A DNA stretch of 64,000 nt from Lysinibacillus sphaericus. Lineage in GTDB: Bacteria; Bacillota; Bacilli; Bacillales_A; Planococcaceae. Position 1 is the stretch's first letter; every line of letters starts with the position of its first letter. Positions 8,567 through 17,491 of the stretch are shown one piece after another. The notes beneath the pieces were generated by a model. It worked only from the letters and a program-made list of their open reading frames with translations, made no database searches and was not told the origin of the DNA. The stretch is taken from positions 4,154,001 to 4,218,000 of the forward strand of contig NZ_CP015224.1 of NCBI RefSeq assembly GCF_001629735.1, read 5' to 3'. A program made the position numbers and the translations under genes.

Positions 8567-8937
8567 TTTTATCGACCCTTCCCTCATTCTTTACTTTATA
8601 ATGTACCCTGATTCCATAAATCTTATAGAAGAATTGTACCCTGGAACATAAAAAAAGAGCTACCACAAACTTACTTGAAGCTATTTAAGGTTAAACTCCT
8701 TGTTAGACCTTTAGAATTATAAAGAATACTTTAAGAATGAACAGAAAGAACTAATTAAGATGTATGTTTTCTTTGAATTCAAGCGCTTTTCTCATTAAAG
8801 TAAAAAATGCCCAGCTGTTAAGTTTTCTTTAAGAAGTATGGCGTATGATGATTAAATAGATATATTAAATAAAGTTTAAGTTAAAACATAGATAAGATTT
8901 AACGAAAAAATCATCTCAATGGGAGAAATGATCTATT
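8567..8937. other. Non-coding gap between divergent bceR and the diguanylate cyclase
   Basis: It is AT-rich. On the minus strand a TATAAA lies near 8597 upstream of bceR. On the plus strand the sequence before 8938 has no -35/-10 pair I would call. No hairpin with a T run and no small ORF with a ribosome site was found. Confidence 0.4.
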
Positions 8938-9918
8938 GTGGGTAAATTCAAGTTAAAGTTATCATTTCTTATTGTTAGTATGACAATAATGGTTGTACTC
9001 GCGACGTCTAGTGTTAGTATTTGGAGTAGCTATCAAAGTTTTAATGAAATTTTGATGGAAAATCAACGTGTAATGCAAGATACATACGTAAAGGAATCTT
9101 CGGCAATGAAGGACGGCTATCTAGAGGGCTTGCTGAAGGAAGAGGCTACAAATGAAAAGGTTATTCCTTTTAGCCTGTTTTTAAAAAAGGTTATTGTCCC
9201 GATTATTTTAGTCATTGCTGTAGTATTAGTGCTCGCTATATGGCTAGTTTTAAAAATAGTACGTCCCCTAAATGAACTTTCAACGATGATAGAAGCTGGG
9301 GAAAACGGGCAGGAGAAGGAACAAATTGCTGATTGGTATTATGAAGCAAAGATACTGAAAAGAAGCGTACAAAATATGATGATTTGCGCAGAAAGTAAAA
9401 TTACTGATTTAACGGAGCAATTAAATGTTGACTCATTAACAGGTATTCCGAATCGCAGAATAATGGATCAAACTCTCCATGAATTAATTATTAATAAAGT
9501 TCCGCATGCGGTAATACTAATTGATTTAGATGATTTTAAAAGTATAAACGATACGTATGGTCATACCGTAGGGGATGAAGTATTAAAAGCCTTTGCTCAT
9601 CATATGCAGCTTAATATGGGGGAGCAAGGTATGTGCTTCAGATATGGTGGAGAAGAGTTTATGATTATTTTGCCTTCAAGGAGTATAGATGAAGCGGTAG
9701 AACTAGCAGAAAGCTTGCGGGTTAAACAAGCCTTACAGGAAACTGCGTGTGGTAGACCCGTTACGATGTCTGCCGGAATTACTGCCTTTACACCGAATGT
9801 ACAGAGCCCAAATCAATTGATAGAAATTGCAGATCATGCTCTGTATAAAGCTAAACAATCAGGAAGAAACTGTTTATGCGTAGTAAGGAATATGAGACAA
9901 ATGATTATTAAATCATGA
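8938..9918 (+). CDS. Membrane-bound diguanylate cyclase (GGEEF)
   Basis: This 326-residue protein makes c-di-GMP from two GTP. Helix one (about residues 8-28), a short external loop of about 55 residues, helix two (about 84-106) and a HAMP-like stretch precede a GGDEF domain. The signature is GGEEF (237-241) and the substrate-binding DLDDFKSINDTYGH segment is intact, so it should be active. No RxxD inhibitory site lies at the expected spacing before GGEEF. The external part is much shorter than the dCACHE domain usual for this architecture. Start GTG 8938 has GGGAG upstream with long (12-base) spacing. It is monocistronic with a strong terminator. Confidence 0.85.
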   Translation: MGKFKLKLSFLIVSMTIMVVLATSSVSIWSSYQSFNEILMENQRVMQDTYVKESSAMKDGYLEGLLKEEATNEKVIPFSLFLKKVIVPIILVIAVVLVLAIWLVLKIVRPLNELSTMIEAGENGQEKEQIADWYYEAKILKRSVQNMMICAESKITDLTEQLNVDSLTGIPNRRIMDQTLHELIINKVPHAVILIDLDDFKSINDTYGHTVGDEVLKAFAHHMQLNMGEQGMCFRYGGEEFMIILPSRSIDEAVELAESLRVKQALQETACGRPVTMSAGITAFTPNVQSPNQLIEIADHALYKAKQSGRNCLCVVRNMRQMIIKS

Positions 9919-9923
9919 GTAAA

Positions 9924-9958
9924 AGCATGCTAGCTTTCTACACTAGCATGCTCTTTTT
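9924..9958 (+). terminator. Terminator of the diguanylate cyclase
   Basis: Perfect 10-bp arms AGCATGCTAG/CTAGCATGCT are followed by CTTTTT, six bases after the stop codon. Confidence 0.85.
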
Positions 9959-9960
9959 CG

Positions 9961-11079
9961 TCACTCTTGTTCTGAAATGATTTGAAAAAGATTGGTTGTT
10001 TCCTGCATAGGCAAAGCATTCAAGACAATTGAGTATGTTGAAAAGAGTTATAAATCTTTATAGCCTCTGCACGGTTCCCAATATTAGAATAGTGCTTGAT
10101 TAATCCCTGGACAGCTTGATCAGAATACGGATTTAACTCTAGAGCTATAAGTAACGTTCGTTCTAGATTTTTGACAACCTATATTTGTTCACAATAATGG
10201 GCGAGTTCTTTCAGGAATTGAGTAAATAATTTATTCATCAAATTAACTTTGCTAGCTATCCATGGATAGGCCATCGTTGCCATAAATTCCCCACGATAAT
10301 TTTGAAGAAGTGCTTCAGCCCTTTTAATATCTAATTTTTCAATTTGTTCTTTTTTATTCAAAATAATCTCTAAATCAATAGCATCACATTCAATATTGTC
10401 TAGTGTTAAAATATAACTCCCGTTCGTATACGATTACCTCTAAAAAGCCATATGCTGAAAGAGAGGAGCGAAGATATGAAAGAGTGATATGCTATTGAAC
10501 CCTTGCTTTATTAAATTCAGTATAACCCCAAAATTATCAATAATAGTATCACGAGAAACAGGGGGATTAAGATGTGAAAACAGCAATGCAAACAATTCTT
10601 TCGTTTTAAATACGATGAAGAGGTTTTCCCTCATAGGAAACAACAAATTCTCCGAAGCATTTTATTTTTAACAACGGTGCTGAATGACATAATGTTGGTA
10701 AGGACGTTATTTTTGGGTGAAGTAGTTCCTCAATTCTATAAATAGTCGTTGCTAAGCGAGATGTTGAAGCAGGCTTTAACAGGTAATCAATTGATGGTAG
10801 CTCGAAGGCTTGCACAGCATAGTCTCGATAAGCAGTAACAAAAACAATATAGATGCTATGATTCCACGATGTTAATAATTCCGCAATCTCTAATCCATTC
10901 ATACTTGGCATTTCAATATCTAGAAATGCTACTTGAAAGTCTAAGTTCGGTCCCTCGATAAGGAGTTCTTTTACAGATGTAAAAGTTTCAATAACCTCAA
11001 TCCTATCAAATTCTTGCAAGTGTTTATTCATACTGACAAGTGCTAAAGGCTCATCGTCCACCAATATCGCCCGAATCAC
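9961..11079 (-). pseudogene. Decayed SAPR-family response regulator (receiver, winged helix, BTAD)
   Basis: The minus strand carries all parts of a receiver-SARP regulator of the COG3947 type, split over frames. From GTG 11079: an intact receiver (ILVDDEP, Asp in FLDIEMPSMNG, Lys in YLLKPAST) and the start of the DNA-binding domain (LLKIKCFGEFVVSYEGKPL), then a stop near 10606. The reading continues in another frame with FKTKELFALLFSHLNPP. A further shift gives WGYTEFNKARVQ, an in-frame TAG, then HITLSYLRSSLSAYGF. The BTAD follows (YRGEFMATMAYPW), then a TAG, then NLERTLLIALELNPYSDQAV, and after a last shift ALPMQETTNLFQIISEQE with the native stop at 9961. At least three frameshifts and two nonsense codons make it non-functional. 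Decay looks fairly recent because every domain is still readable. Confidence 0.85.
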
Positions 11080-11525
11080 AATAAAACAAGACCTTTCCAT
11101 TCCAGTCTAGAGGTTATTAGATTGAGATAACTAACCTTGTACAGATGTGTAGAGACTGGCTGCTGAGATAAATTGTCCAGATTGAAGGGCAGCAGACTAT
11201 TTAGATTCCTTGTATGTTACTTACGATTATCTTCTGGATTAATTTCCAATATTTATCTCTTCTATTGCCCTTAAATAGTAAATATCTAATATAAAAAATA
11301 CTAGTCTAAACAATGATTATTTTCCATCTAATTGGACAATTTGCTAAAAAAATAATCGAAATTGTATAATTTTCCGTTTTTATAGTAATAATTCCTAATA
11401 TCAGGCAGATAGCCCTGAGTTATTAATTTGCGAGCTTACTGTTGATTGCATACTAGATTATTTAACTCTAGCGTGCTAACGGCAGACTTGCAAAAAATAA
11501 TAAAATATTGGAGGTATTACTAAAC
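11080..11525 (+). other. Non-coding leader region of the 3D/LysM gene
   Basis: Apart from the decayed regulator's upstream side, the notable features are two hairpins in the likely 5' leader: TCAGG/CCTGA (11401-11418) and GCATACTAGA/TCTAGCGTGC (11448-11476). I looked for a ydaO-type c-di-AMP riboswitch, which is common before wall-hydrolase genes, and did not find its conserved core. Confidence 0.35.
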
Positions 11526-12281
11526 ATGAAGAAGAAAGCTTTAGCTTTAGCAGTAACTTTGACCGTTGGTTTGAGCCTATATGCCAGTCCTTCCTCTGCG
11601 AAAGACAATTCCGGCAATATATTGTGGGCACTCCCTCAAATTTATAATTTAACTGTTGGAGAATTTCAACAATTTACAGAAATGGACTCGTTATGGTTTT
11701 ATCCAGAGCAAGATTTAGTGAAGGATACATCAAATACAGAAAAAACATTGGAAGATGAATATGTCATAAAAGGTGGTGACACATTATTTTCAATCGCACG
11801 TAAAAACGATATAACAGTAGATGAACTAAAAGCATGGAATAACCTTGCTACAGATTTAATCTTTGCTGGTGAATCAATAGCTATAAAAGCTTCGGCTGCT
11901 AAACCGAAACCTAAAACATCCGAAGCAGTTACACCTAAGGCTGCTACAACAGCAAAAACAAAACCTGTGAGTGCTCCATCAAATGGTTCTGGAAGAACGT
12001 TAACAATGCGTGCTACTGCCTATACAGCATATTGTGAAGGTTGCTCAGGAATTACAGCGAATGGAACGGATATTCGATCCAATCCAAACTTAAAGGTAAT
12101 TGCAGTTGATCCTCGTGTCATTCCACTTGGTTCAAAGGTATGGGTTGAAGGCTATGGTGAAGCGATTGCGGCTGACACGGGTGGAGCTATTAAGGGAAAT
12201 AAAATTGATGTATTTATTCCTACCGAGGGACAGGCTCTTCAGTGGGGTGTCAAAACTGTAACCGTAAAAATTTTAGACTAA
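11526..12281 (+). CDS. Secreted LysM and 3D-domain cell-wall protein (YocH/YabE-like)
   Basis: This 251-residue exported protein has a signal peptide (residues 1-25, cleavage after PSSA). One clear LysM peptidoglycan-binding repeat (YVIKGGDTLFSIARKNDITVD, about 75-120) is followed by a Pro/Ala/Lys/Thr-rich linker and a C-terminal 3D domain (about 160-250). The 3D catalytic-type acidic residues are in VIAVDPRVIP, IAADTGG and NKIDVF. 3D domains share the MltA double-psi fold and act in muralytic or resuscitation-type proteins. The N-terminal segment before LysM may be a degraded first repeat. ATG 11526 is preferred over TTG 11508, which overlaps the GGAGG ribosome site. Confidence 0.85.
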   Translation: MKKKALALAVTLTVGLSLYASPSSAKDNSGNILWALPQIYNLTVGEFQQFTEMDSLWFYPEQDLVKDTSNTEKTLEDEYVIKGGDTLFSIARKNDITVDELKAWNNLATDLIFAGESIAIKASAAKPKPKTSEAVTPKAATTAKTKPVSAPSNGSGRTLTMRATAYTAYCEGCSGITANGTDIRSNPNLKVIAVDPRVIPLGSKVWVEGYGEAIAADTGGAIKGNKIDVFIPTEGQALQWGVKTVTVKILD

Positions 12282-12288
12282 ATAATGA

Positions 12289-12317
12289 AGGGATTTCTCA
12301 TTAGAGAAGTCCCTTTT
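12289..12317 (+). terminator. Terminator after the 3D-domain gene
   Basis: Stem GGGATTTCTC/GAGAAGTCCC (one wobble), loop ATTA, then TTTT. Confidence 0.75.
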
Positions 12318-12405
12318 GTGCATGTAACAACCTCGGTAAAATTTATAAGAAGTGCATAACTATTGATTAACTTGGAAACCATCAGAAATAAGAGGAGGTA
12401 TTTTT

Positions 12406-12957
12406 ATGAAAAAAACAAGCTTAATTAGCCTTTCTTTATTAGTTTTAGTGGGTGGTTGTGGTTTCTTTGATAAGAAAGAAGAAAAAGTACAAGTAAATGC
12501 GTCATCCCCCTTAACAGCTACTGCAAAAGTAATTGGTGCAAATAACGAAAGCTATGGGAATGCGTATTTTCAGGAAGAAGATAATGGTGTTATGATGACA
12601 CTGGCATTAACAGGACTACCCCCAGGTACACATGGAATTCATATTCATGAAGTAGGGAAGTGTGAGCCCCCTAAATTTGAATCGGCTGGTTCGCACTTTA
12701 ATCCGACCAAGAAAGAGCATGGTAAGTTAAATCCCAATGGTTATCATTTAGGGGATTTACCAAATCTAGAGGTTGGTGACGATGGCAATGTCGATTTAAA
12801 CTTCTTAGCAGAAGGGCTAACACTACAAAAAGATCAGCCAAATTCTTTGTTAGACAGTGATGGTAGTTCCATCGTTATTCATGAGTCAGCAGATGATTAT
12901 AAAACAGATCCAGCAGGTAATTCAGGGGCAAGAATTGCTTGTGGTGTCATTCAATAG
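12406..12957 (+). CDS. sodC: Lipoprotein Cu/Zn superoxide dismutase
   Basis: This 183-residue protein carries a lipoprotein signal (LVLVGGC, lipid-modified Cys18), so it acts on the outer face of the membrane, dismutating superoxide. All metal ligands of the SOD1 fold can be matched: HIH and SHFNP for copper/bridging, EHG and YHLGD for zinc, and a late copper His in VIHESADDY. The active-site Arg is present in SGARIACG, and two Cys for the disulfide can be seen. As I recall, B. subtilis YojM lacks part of the copper site, so this homologue looks more complete. ATG has GAGGAGGT upstream. Monocistronic. Confidence 0.9.
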   Translation: MKKTSLISLSLLVLVGGCGFFDKKEEKVQVNASSPLTATAKVIGANNESYGNAYFQEEDNGVMMTLALTGLPPGTHGIHIHEVGKCEPPKFESAGSHFNPTKKEHGKLNPNGYHLGDLPNLEVGDDGNVDLNFLAEGLTLQKDQPNSLLDSDGSSIVIHESADDYKTDPAGNSGARIACGVIQ

Positions 12958-12973
12958 AAGAAATATGTAAAAA

Positions 12974-13002
12974 ACTGTATCCACTATTGGATGCAGTTTT
13001 TT
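12974..13002 (+). terminator. Terminator of sodC
   Basis: Stem ACTGTATCCA/TGGATGCAGT with loop CTAT is followed by a T run, shortly after the stop. Confidence 0.8.
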
Positions 13003-13174
13003 GATTTCATCATTCATATACAGTTTTAATACATAAGGGGAGAGTCTTGAACTTAGAAATTAAAGGTTTTTTATAGATAAAAATAGGTTAATTAAATAAT
13101 AAACTGCTGATGAATATCAATGAAGTTTATAAAGGGGTGCATAAACATAAAATTCAGAATTTACTATAAACTAA

Positions 13175-13202
13175 TTGACATAATAATACTAAATTTGATA
13201 AT
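13175..13202 (+). promoter_or_regulatory. SigA-type promoter of the TRAP operon
   Basis: TTGACA (13175-13180), 16-base spacer, GATAAT (13197-13202), 45 bases before the binding-protein ATG. Confidence 0.75.
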
Positions 13203-13246
13203 TTTAAGTAGATTGCCTTTACTATTATACAGAGGGGGAAAATACT

Positions 13247-14239
13247 ATGAAAAAGACACAATTTAAATGGTTGCTATTATTAAGTGCGTTTGCACTAATG
13301 ATTTTAGCTGCATGTGGGTCAGATGGGGGAAGTGGCTCTAAGGATACGAACGAGAACGCTTCGGAGTCATCTGAAAAGCCCAAATTTTTAAGCTTATTAA
13401 CTGGTGGAACACAAGGTACTTACTATGCACTTGGCGGTACATTTGCTGATTTAATTACGACAGAAACGGATATCAAAACAACTGCTGAGGTGTCTCAGGC
13501 ATCTGCTGCTAATATGACTGCTTTGCAAGAAGGTAAAGGCGAAATTGCATTTGTTCAAACGGATATTGCTTACTATGCTACGGAAGGAAAGTTAATGTTC
13601 GATGGAAAGAAAATTGATACAATTTCAGCTTTAGGTGCTCTTTATCCTGAAACAGTACAATTAGTTACTACAGAAGCAACAGGCATTAAGACTTATGCGG
13701 ATTTAAAAGGGAAAAAAGTGTCTGTAGGGGCACCTGGTTCAGGTACTTATGCGAATGCCGAGCAATTACTGGAGATTCACGGCTTAACGATGGATGATAT
13801 CAAAGCTCAAAATTTAGATTTTGGGGAGTCAACAGATGGTCTTCAATCAGGCCAAATTGATGCGGCATTTATTACTGCAGGTACGCCAACAGGTGCAGTT
13901 GAAGCGTTAAATGCTACAACGAAAGTAAATATTGTTGGTGTAGATGCAGGTAAAGCAGATGAATTAATTGCTAAATATCCTTATTATGCAAAGGATACAG
14001 TAAAAGCAGGGACTTATGGAATTGCAGAAGATACAGAAACAGTTTCAGTTCTTGCTATGTTAGCCGTGAAAAAGGAACTACCAGAGGATGTTGTCTATGC
14101 TATGACAAAAGCTATCTATGATAATACTGATAAAATCTCTCATGATAAAGGTAGATTTATCAAAGCTGAAACAGGTTTAGATGGAATTAGTATTGACATT
14201 CATCCAGGCGCTCAAAAGTACTTTGATGAGAAAAAATAG
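13247..14239 (+). CDS. TAXI-family TRAP transporter solute-binding lipoprotein
   Basis: This 330-residue extracytoplasmic receptor starts with a lipoprotein signal (LAACGS, Cys23) and a Gly/Ser/Asp linker. The mature domain begins LSLLTGGTQGTYYALGG, the hallmark of TAXI binding proteins, followed by the family's DIAYYA and VSVGAPGSGT segments. TAXI-TRAP systems import small organic acids or amino acids driven by a sodium or proton gradient. The ligand here is not known; glutamate, 2-oxoglutarate and dicarboxylates are known for relatives. It is first in an operon with a DUF1850 protein and a fused permease. Confidence 0.92.
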   Translation: MKKTQFKWLLLLSAFALMILAACGSDGGSGSKDTNENASESSEKPKFLSLLTGGTQGTYYALGGTFADLITTETDIKTTAEVSQASAANMTALQEGKGEIAFVQTDIAYYATEGKLMFDGKKIDTISALGALYPETVQLVTTEATGIKTYADLKGKKVSVGAPGSGTYANAEQLLEIHGLTMDDIKAQNLDFGESTDGLQSGQIDAAFITAGTPTGAVEALNATTKVNIVGVDAGKADELIAKYPYYAKDTVKAGTYGIAEDTETVSVLAMLAVKKELPEDVVYAMTKAIYDNTDKISHDKGRFIKAETGLDGISIDIHPGAQKYFDEKK

Positions 14240-14266
14240 ACAAAACGATTACTAAAATATGAAGGG

Positions 14267-14298
14267 GGCTCGGATTGCGTAAAGCTTCGAGTCTTTTT
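14267..14298 (+). terminator. Intercistronic hairpin (partial terminator) after the binding protein
   Basis: A six-pair stem GGCTCG/CGAGTC with a 15-base loop is followed by TTTTT. Its place between the receptor and the permease genes suggests it lowers downstream expression relative to the receptor, a common arrangement for binding-protein operons. Confidence 0.5.
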
Positions 14299-14353
14299 CC
14301 TACTATACGGTGAAGTATAGGCGAGTAGCTTTTAAAGTGGGGAGAAGGATGAA

Positions 14354-14872
14354 ATGCAACAGGGGAAAGTTAGTATTACAGTAGTTTTAGTAATCTTCTG
14401 CTTAATTATTGTAGTTATTCTTCCATTTCAAAAGGTATTCAGCTTTACAGAAACGCGCATGGCAAATCCGAGAGTGCACTACATACCAATTACTGAAAGT
14501 GAAAAATTTCAAATTAGATATACCCACTCCATACATAATTCAGATGTATACGAATCCTATCAATATGTTAAGGGAAATCGTATTCAGATGTTAGAGATGG
14601 AATATGAAGATTTAGCAATAGGTATGCCAGGCTATGCCGAGGAGGGCCAAACGTTTATAGAAAGGGACGGCAAATACGTTCTTCAATTTGATGACCATCG
14701 TGAAATTGACAATTTTACCATTTTAATTGGCGATTTGGGTTTAGACCTGGTATTCAACTACGAAGACGTGGAATATGATTTAAAAAAAGATTTACAAAGG
14801 GGAAAATCCTATTTATTTGAAATCAGGCACCTATCACTATACGAACAGTGGAAAGGAGTAAGAATGAAATGA
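14354..14872 (+). CDS. DUF1850 accessory protein of the TRAP transporter
   Basis: This 172-residue protein has one N-terminal membrane segment (about 7-25) and a beta-rich external domain with the DUF1850 pattern RYTHSIHNSDVYESY. DUF1850 genes are regularly found between the TAXI receptor and the fused permease. Their function is not established; a small accessory role at the membrane is likely. Its TGA overlaps the ATG of the permease gene (ATGA), so the two are coupled. Confidence 0.85.
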   Translation: MQQGKVSITVVLVIFCLIIVVILPFQKVFSFTETRMANPRVHYIPITESEKFQIRYTHSIHNSDVYESYQYVKGNRIQMLEMEYEDLAIGMPGYAEEGQTFIERDGKYVLQFDDHREIDNFTILIGDLGLDLVFNYEDVEYDLKKDLQRGKSYLFEIRHLSLYEQWKGVRMK

Positions 14873-16908
14873 CAACACAGGAAAAAGCAAAGAAAGAAAG
14901 AGTAGAAGAATTCGAGCAAATTTCTGCTGAAGAGCAACAAGCTATATTAGAAAAATATGATATTGAATCCAACGTAAGAGCTGTAACAGGTATTATGAGG
15001 CATGTCATTTTCTATGGTCTTTTAGCATTCTCTTTGTTTCAACTTTATACAGCCATTTTCGGGCAATTCCCAGCACAAATTCAACGTACCATCCATTTAG
15101 GCTTTGGTTTGACACTTATTTTTCTACTATTTCCTGCTCGTAAAAAAGCACCAAAGTACAAAATTGCATGGTTTGATTATTTATTGGCTTTGCTTTCAGT
15201 GGGAGTAGGGTCGTACTGGTCTTTAAACTATACTGAGCTTGTGAATCGCAATGGCTCCATCACACAAATGGATTTTATTGTAGGTCTTATCGCTGTTGTA
15301 TTAGTGCTTGAAGCCGCTCGTCGTGCCGTTGGGATACCAATTACGATTATTGCAGCTTGTTTCTTAATTTATGCTTACTATGGTCCATATTTTCCGGCAT
15401 TTATGGCACATAGAGGACAGGATTTAGAGAGTATTGTAAACCTTATGTATTTTACAACAGATGGAATTTTTGGCACACCGATTAGTGTGTCAGCCACTTT
15501 TATATTTGTATTTTTACTCTTTGGAGCTTTTCTAGTAAAAACGGGGGTCGGTCAGTACTTTAATGATCTAGCCGTTTCATTGGCAGGTAAATTAATAGGA
15601 GGCCCAGCAAAAGTAGCAGTCTTTTCAAGTGCACTACAAGGTACTATTTCGGGAAGCTCTGTAGCCAATGTCGTAACATCAGGCTCCTATACGATTCCAA
15701 TGATGAAAAAACTAGGCTATCGTAAAGAATTTGCAGGTGCAGTTGAAGCGGCAGCGTCAACGGGTGGTCAGCTAATGCCACCAATTATGGGGGCAGCGGC
15801 TTTCCTAATGGTAGAGTTTATTGGTCGTGGCATTACCTATTGGGATATAGCGAAAGCGGCAGCTATTCCAGCACTTCTATATTTTACAGGTATTTGGATT
15901 ATGACGCACTTTGAAGCAAAACGAGTTGGTTTAAAAGGTCTTAGAGATGATCAAATGCCAAACCGAAAAGAAGTTTTTAAGAAAATTTATCTTTTATTAC
16001 CGATTATTGCGATTATCGTGCTAATGTTGACGGGGACACCTGTTATGCATGCAGCGTTGTACGGAATCATTATTTCGATTGGGGTTGCAATGTTTAATAA
16101 GGAGACACGGCTTAAACCGATGGATGTGATAGATGCATTGGTGGAAGGCGCTCGTACTGCGTTAGGTGTAGTGGCAGCAACAGCTTGTGCAGGAATTATT
16201 GTAGGGGTTGTTGTCAAAACAGGGCTTGGTTTAAGTCTAGCCAATAGTTTAGTAGCTTTGGCTGGTGGTAGTATTATTTTGACATTAATTTTCGTGATGA
16301 TTGCCTCCCTTATACTTGGTATGGGTGCACCAACTACCGCAAATTATGTGATTACATCCACAATTGCAGCTCCAGCCATTGTAGCATTATTATCACCTAA
16401 CACACCGCAAGAGTTAGTGCCAGTAGTTGTATTACTATCGGCTCACTTCTTTGTGTTCTACTTTGGAATTATTGCAGATATTACACCACCTGTAGCTTTA
16501 GCCGCCTTTGCAGCCTCAGGGATTTCAGGTGGGGATCCTATTAAAACAGGAGTTAATTCAGCCAAGCTTGCTATTGCGGCATTTATTATACCGTATATGA
16601 TTGTCTTTTCACCGTCTTTACTAATGATTGATACGACAGTACCACAGATAATATGGGTTGTATTTACTGCTATTACAGGAATGGTTGCCATCGGTTCGGG
16701 TGTTATTGGGTATTGGTACCGTAAACTGTATTGGTTTGAAAGAATAGTAGGGATAGCCACTGGTCTATTACTTATTTATCCAGAGAAATTCTCGGACTGG
16801 GTAGGTTTAGGCATCTTTGTTATCATGTTTGTAATTCAAGTATTATCAAATAAAAAAGGCAGTGATAATGATCATACGAATGGAAAAACAGGTGTGACAA
16901 TATCGTAA
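14869..16908 (+). CDS. TRAP transporter fused permease (DctQM type)
   Basis: This 679-residue polytopic protein combines the small (DctQ-like, about residues 40-150) and large (DctM-like, about 170-640) TRAP subunits in one chain, the form that pairs with TAXI receptors. The DctM signature regions SGSSVANVVTSGSYTIPMM and GGQLMPPIMGAAAF are clear. There are about 17 membrane helices and a charged N-terminus. The start at ATG 14869 overlaps the DUF1850 stop codon, with AAAGGAG ten bases upstream. It is last in the operon. Confidence 0.92.
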   Translation: MTTQEKAKKERVEEFEQISAEEQQAILEKYDIESNVRAVTGIMRHVIFYGLLAFSLFQLYTAIFGQFPAQIQRTIHLGFGLTLIFLLFPARKKAPKYKIAWFDYLLALLSVGVGSYWSLNYTELVNRNGSITQMDFIVGLIAVVLVLEAARRAVGIPITIIAACFLIYAYYGPYFPAFMAHRGQDLESIVNLMYFTTDGIFGTPISVSATFIFVFLLFGAFLVKTGVGQYFNDLAVSLAGKLIGGPAKVAVFSSALQGTISGSSVANVVTSGSYTIPMMKKLGYRKEFAGAVEAAASTGGQLMPPIMGAAAFLMVEFIGRGITYWDIAKAAAIPALLYFTGIWIMTHFEAKRVGLKGLRDDQMPNRKEVFKKIYLLLPIIAIIVLMLTGTPVMHAALYGIIISIGVAMFNKETRLKPMDVIDALVEGARTALGVVAATACAGIIVGVVVKTGLGLSLANSLVALAGGSIILTLIFVMIASLILGMGAPTTANYVITSTIAAPAIVALLSPNTPQELVPVVVLLSAHFFVFYFGIIADITPPVALAAFAASGISGGDPIKTGVNSAKLAIAAFIIPYMIVFSPSLLMIDTTVPQIIWVVFTAITGMVAIGSGVIGYWYRKLYWFERIVGIATGLLLIYPEKFSDWVGLGIFVIMFVIQVLSNKKGSDNDHTNGKTGVTIS

Positions 16909-17083
16909 ATTTTTGATTTTATACAATATACATCTGCTCTATTAATAGCTGGCTAACAAATTTCTGTCAGCTATTAATGAGCAAATTTTTGATTTTATTG
17001 TAATTTGTTGGAAATTATAATGTGTTGATTGTTCTAAAATAGAGATTGGTTTTATATTTTTAATGCATAATGAGTATAATTTA

Positions 17084-17113
17084 TTGCATTTTATCGAAAT
17101 CCTATTGTATAAT
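17084..17113 (+). promoter_or_regulatory. Promoter of the small acidic protein
   Basis: TTGCAT (17084-17089), 18-base spacer, TATAAT (17108-17113), about 44 bases before the ATG. Confidence 0.6.
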
Positions 17114-17156
17114 TCTTTTATCAGAAAATTCAATTAAATAAAAGAGGGGTGCTACA

Positions 17157-17300
17157 ATGGGTAAATTGTTAAATTCAAAATTTGAGACATACCTAATGGA
17201 TCAAGAATATGATCTAAAGGAAGAGGAAGAAAAAAATGAGGAGCCATTAGCGATGGTGCAATATGAGGAATATCCTGAAGGGTTTTTTACAAGTTTATAA
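17157..17300 (+). CDS. Small acidic protein of 47 residues, unknown function
   Basis: ATG 17157 follows AGAGGGG with 8-base spacing. The product begins MGKLLNSKFETYLMDQEYDL, then has an acidic patch (KEEEEKNEE), and ends with a Tyr/Glu/Phe-rich tail (QYEEYPEGFFTSL). It has no membrane segment and no Cys. A gene-specific promoter (17084-17113) upstream and a long hairpin (17314-17350) downstream support a real, independently transcribed gene. I do not recognise the family. The clusters of acidic and aromatic residues would suit a protein-protein interaction or anti-repressor type role, but that is speculation. Confidence 0.7.
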   Translation: MGKLLNSKFETYLMDQEYDLKEEEEKNEEPLAMVQYEEYPEGFFTSL

Positions 17301-17313
17301 TGAATACATGATG

Positions 17314-17350
17314 GGCTATGTTGAAAGAGATAACAACTTTTAACATAGCC
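17314..17350 (+). terminator. Long hairpin after the small acidic gene
   Basis: A 14-bp stem (GGCTATGTTGAAAG against CTTTTAACATAGCC, one wobble) with a 9-base loop is followed by TATTTATTTATG rather than a clean T run. Confidence 0.6.
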
Positions 17351-17491
17351 TATTTATTTATGTCTTAGGCAGTTTTAAATAGCATATAAATTTATTAAGC
17401 TTTTTCATATTAATGGGTCTTACTGCGTATATACTTTTATAAAAAGGATTCATGTATAATGTAAAGCAAAAATGCGTATAGAGGTGTCGTT

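Noticed and set aside
11080-11525. Possible c-di-AMP (ydaO) riboswitch before the 3D-domain gene
   Set aside because: The conserved aptamer core could not be found; only two unrelated hairpins are present.
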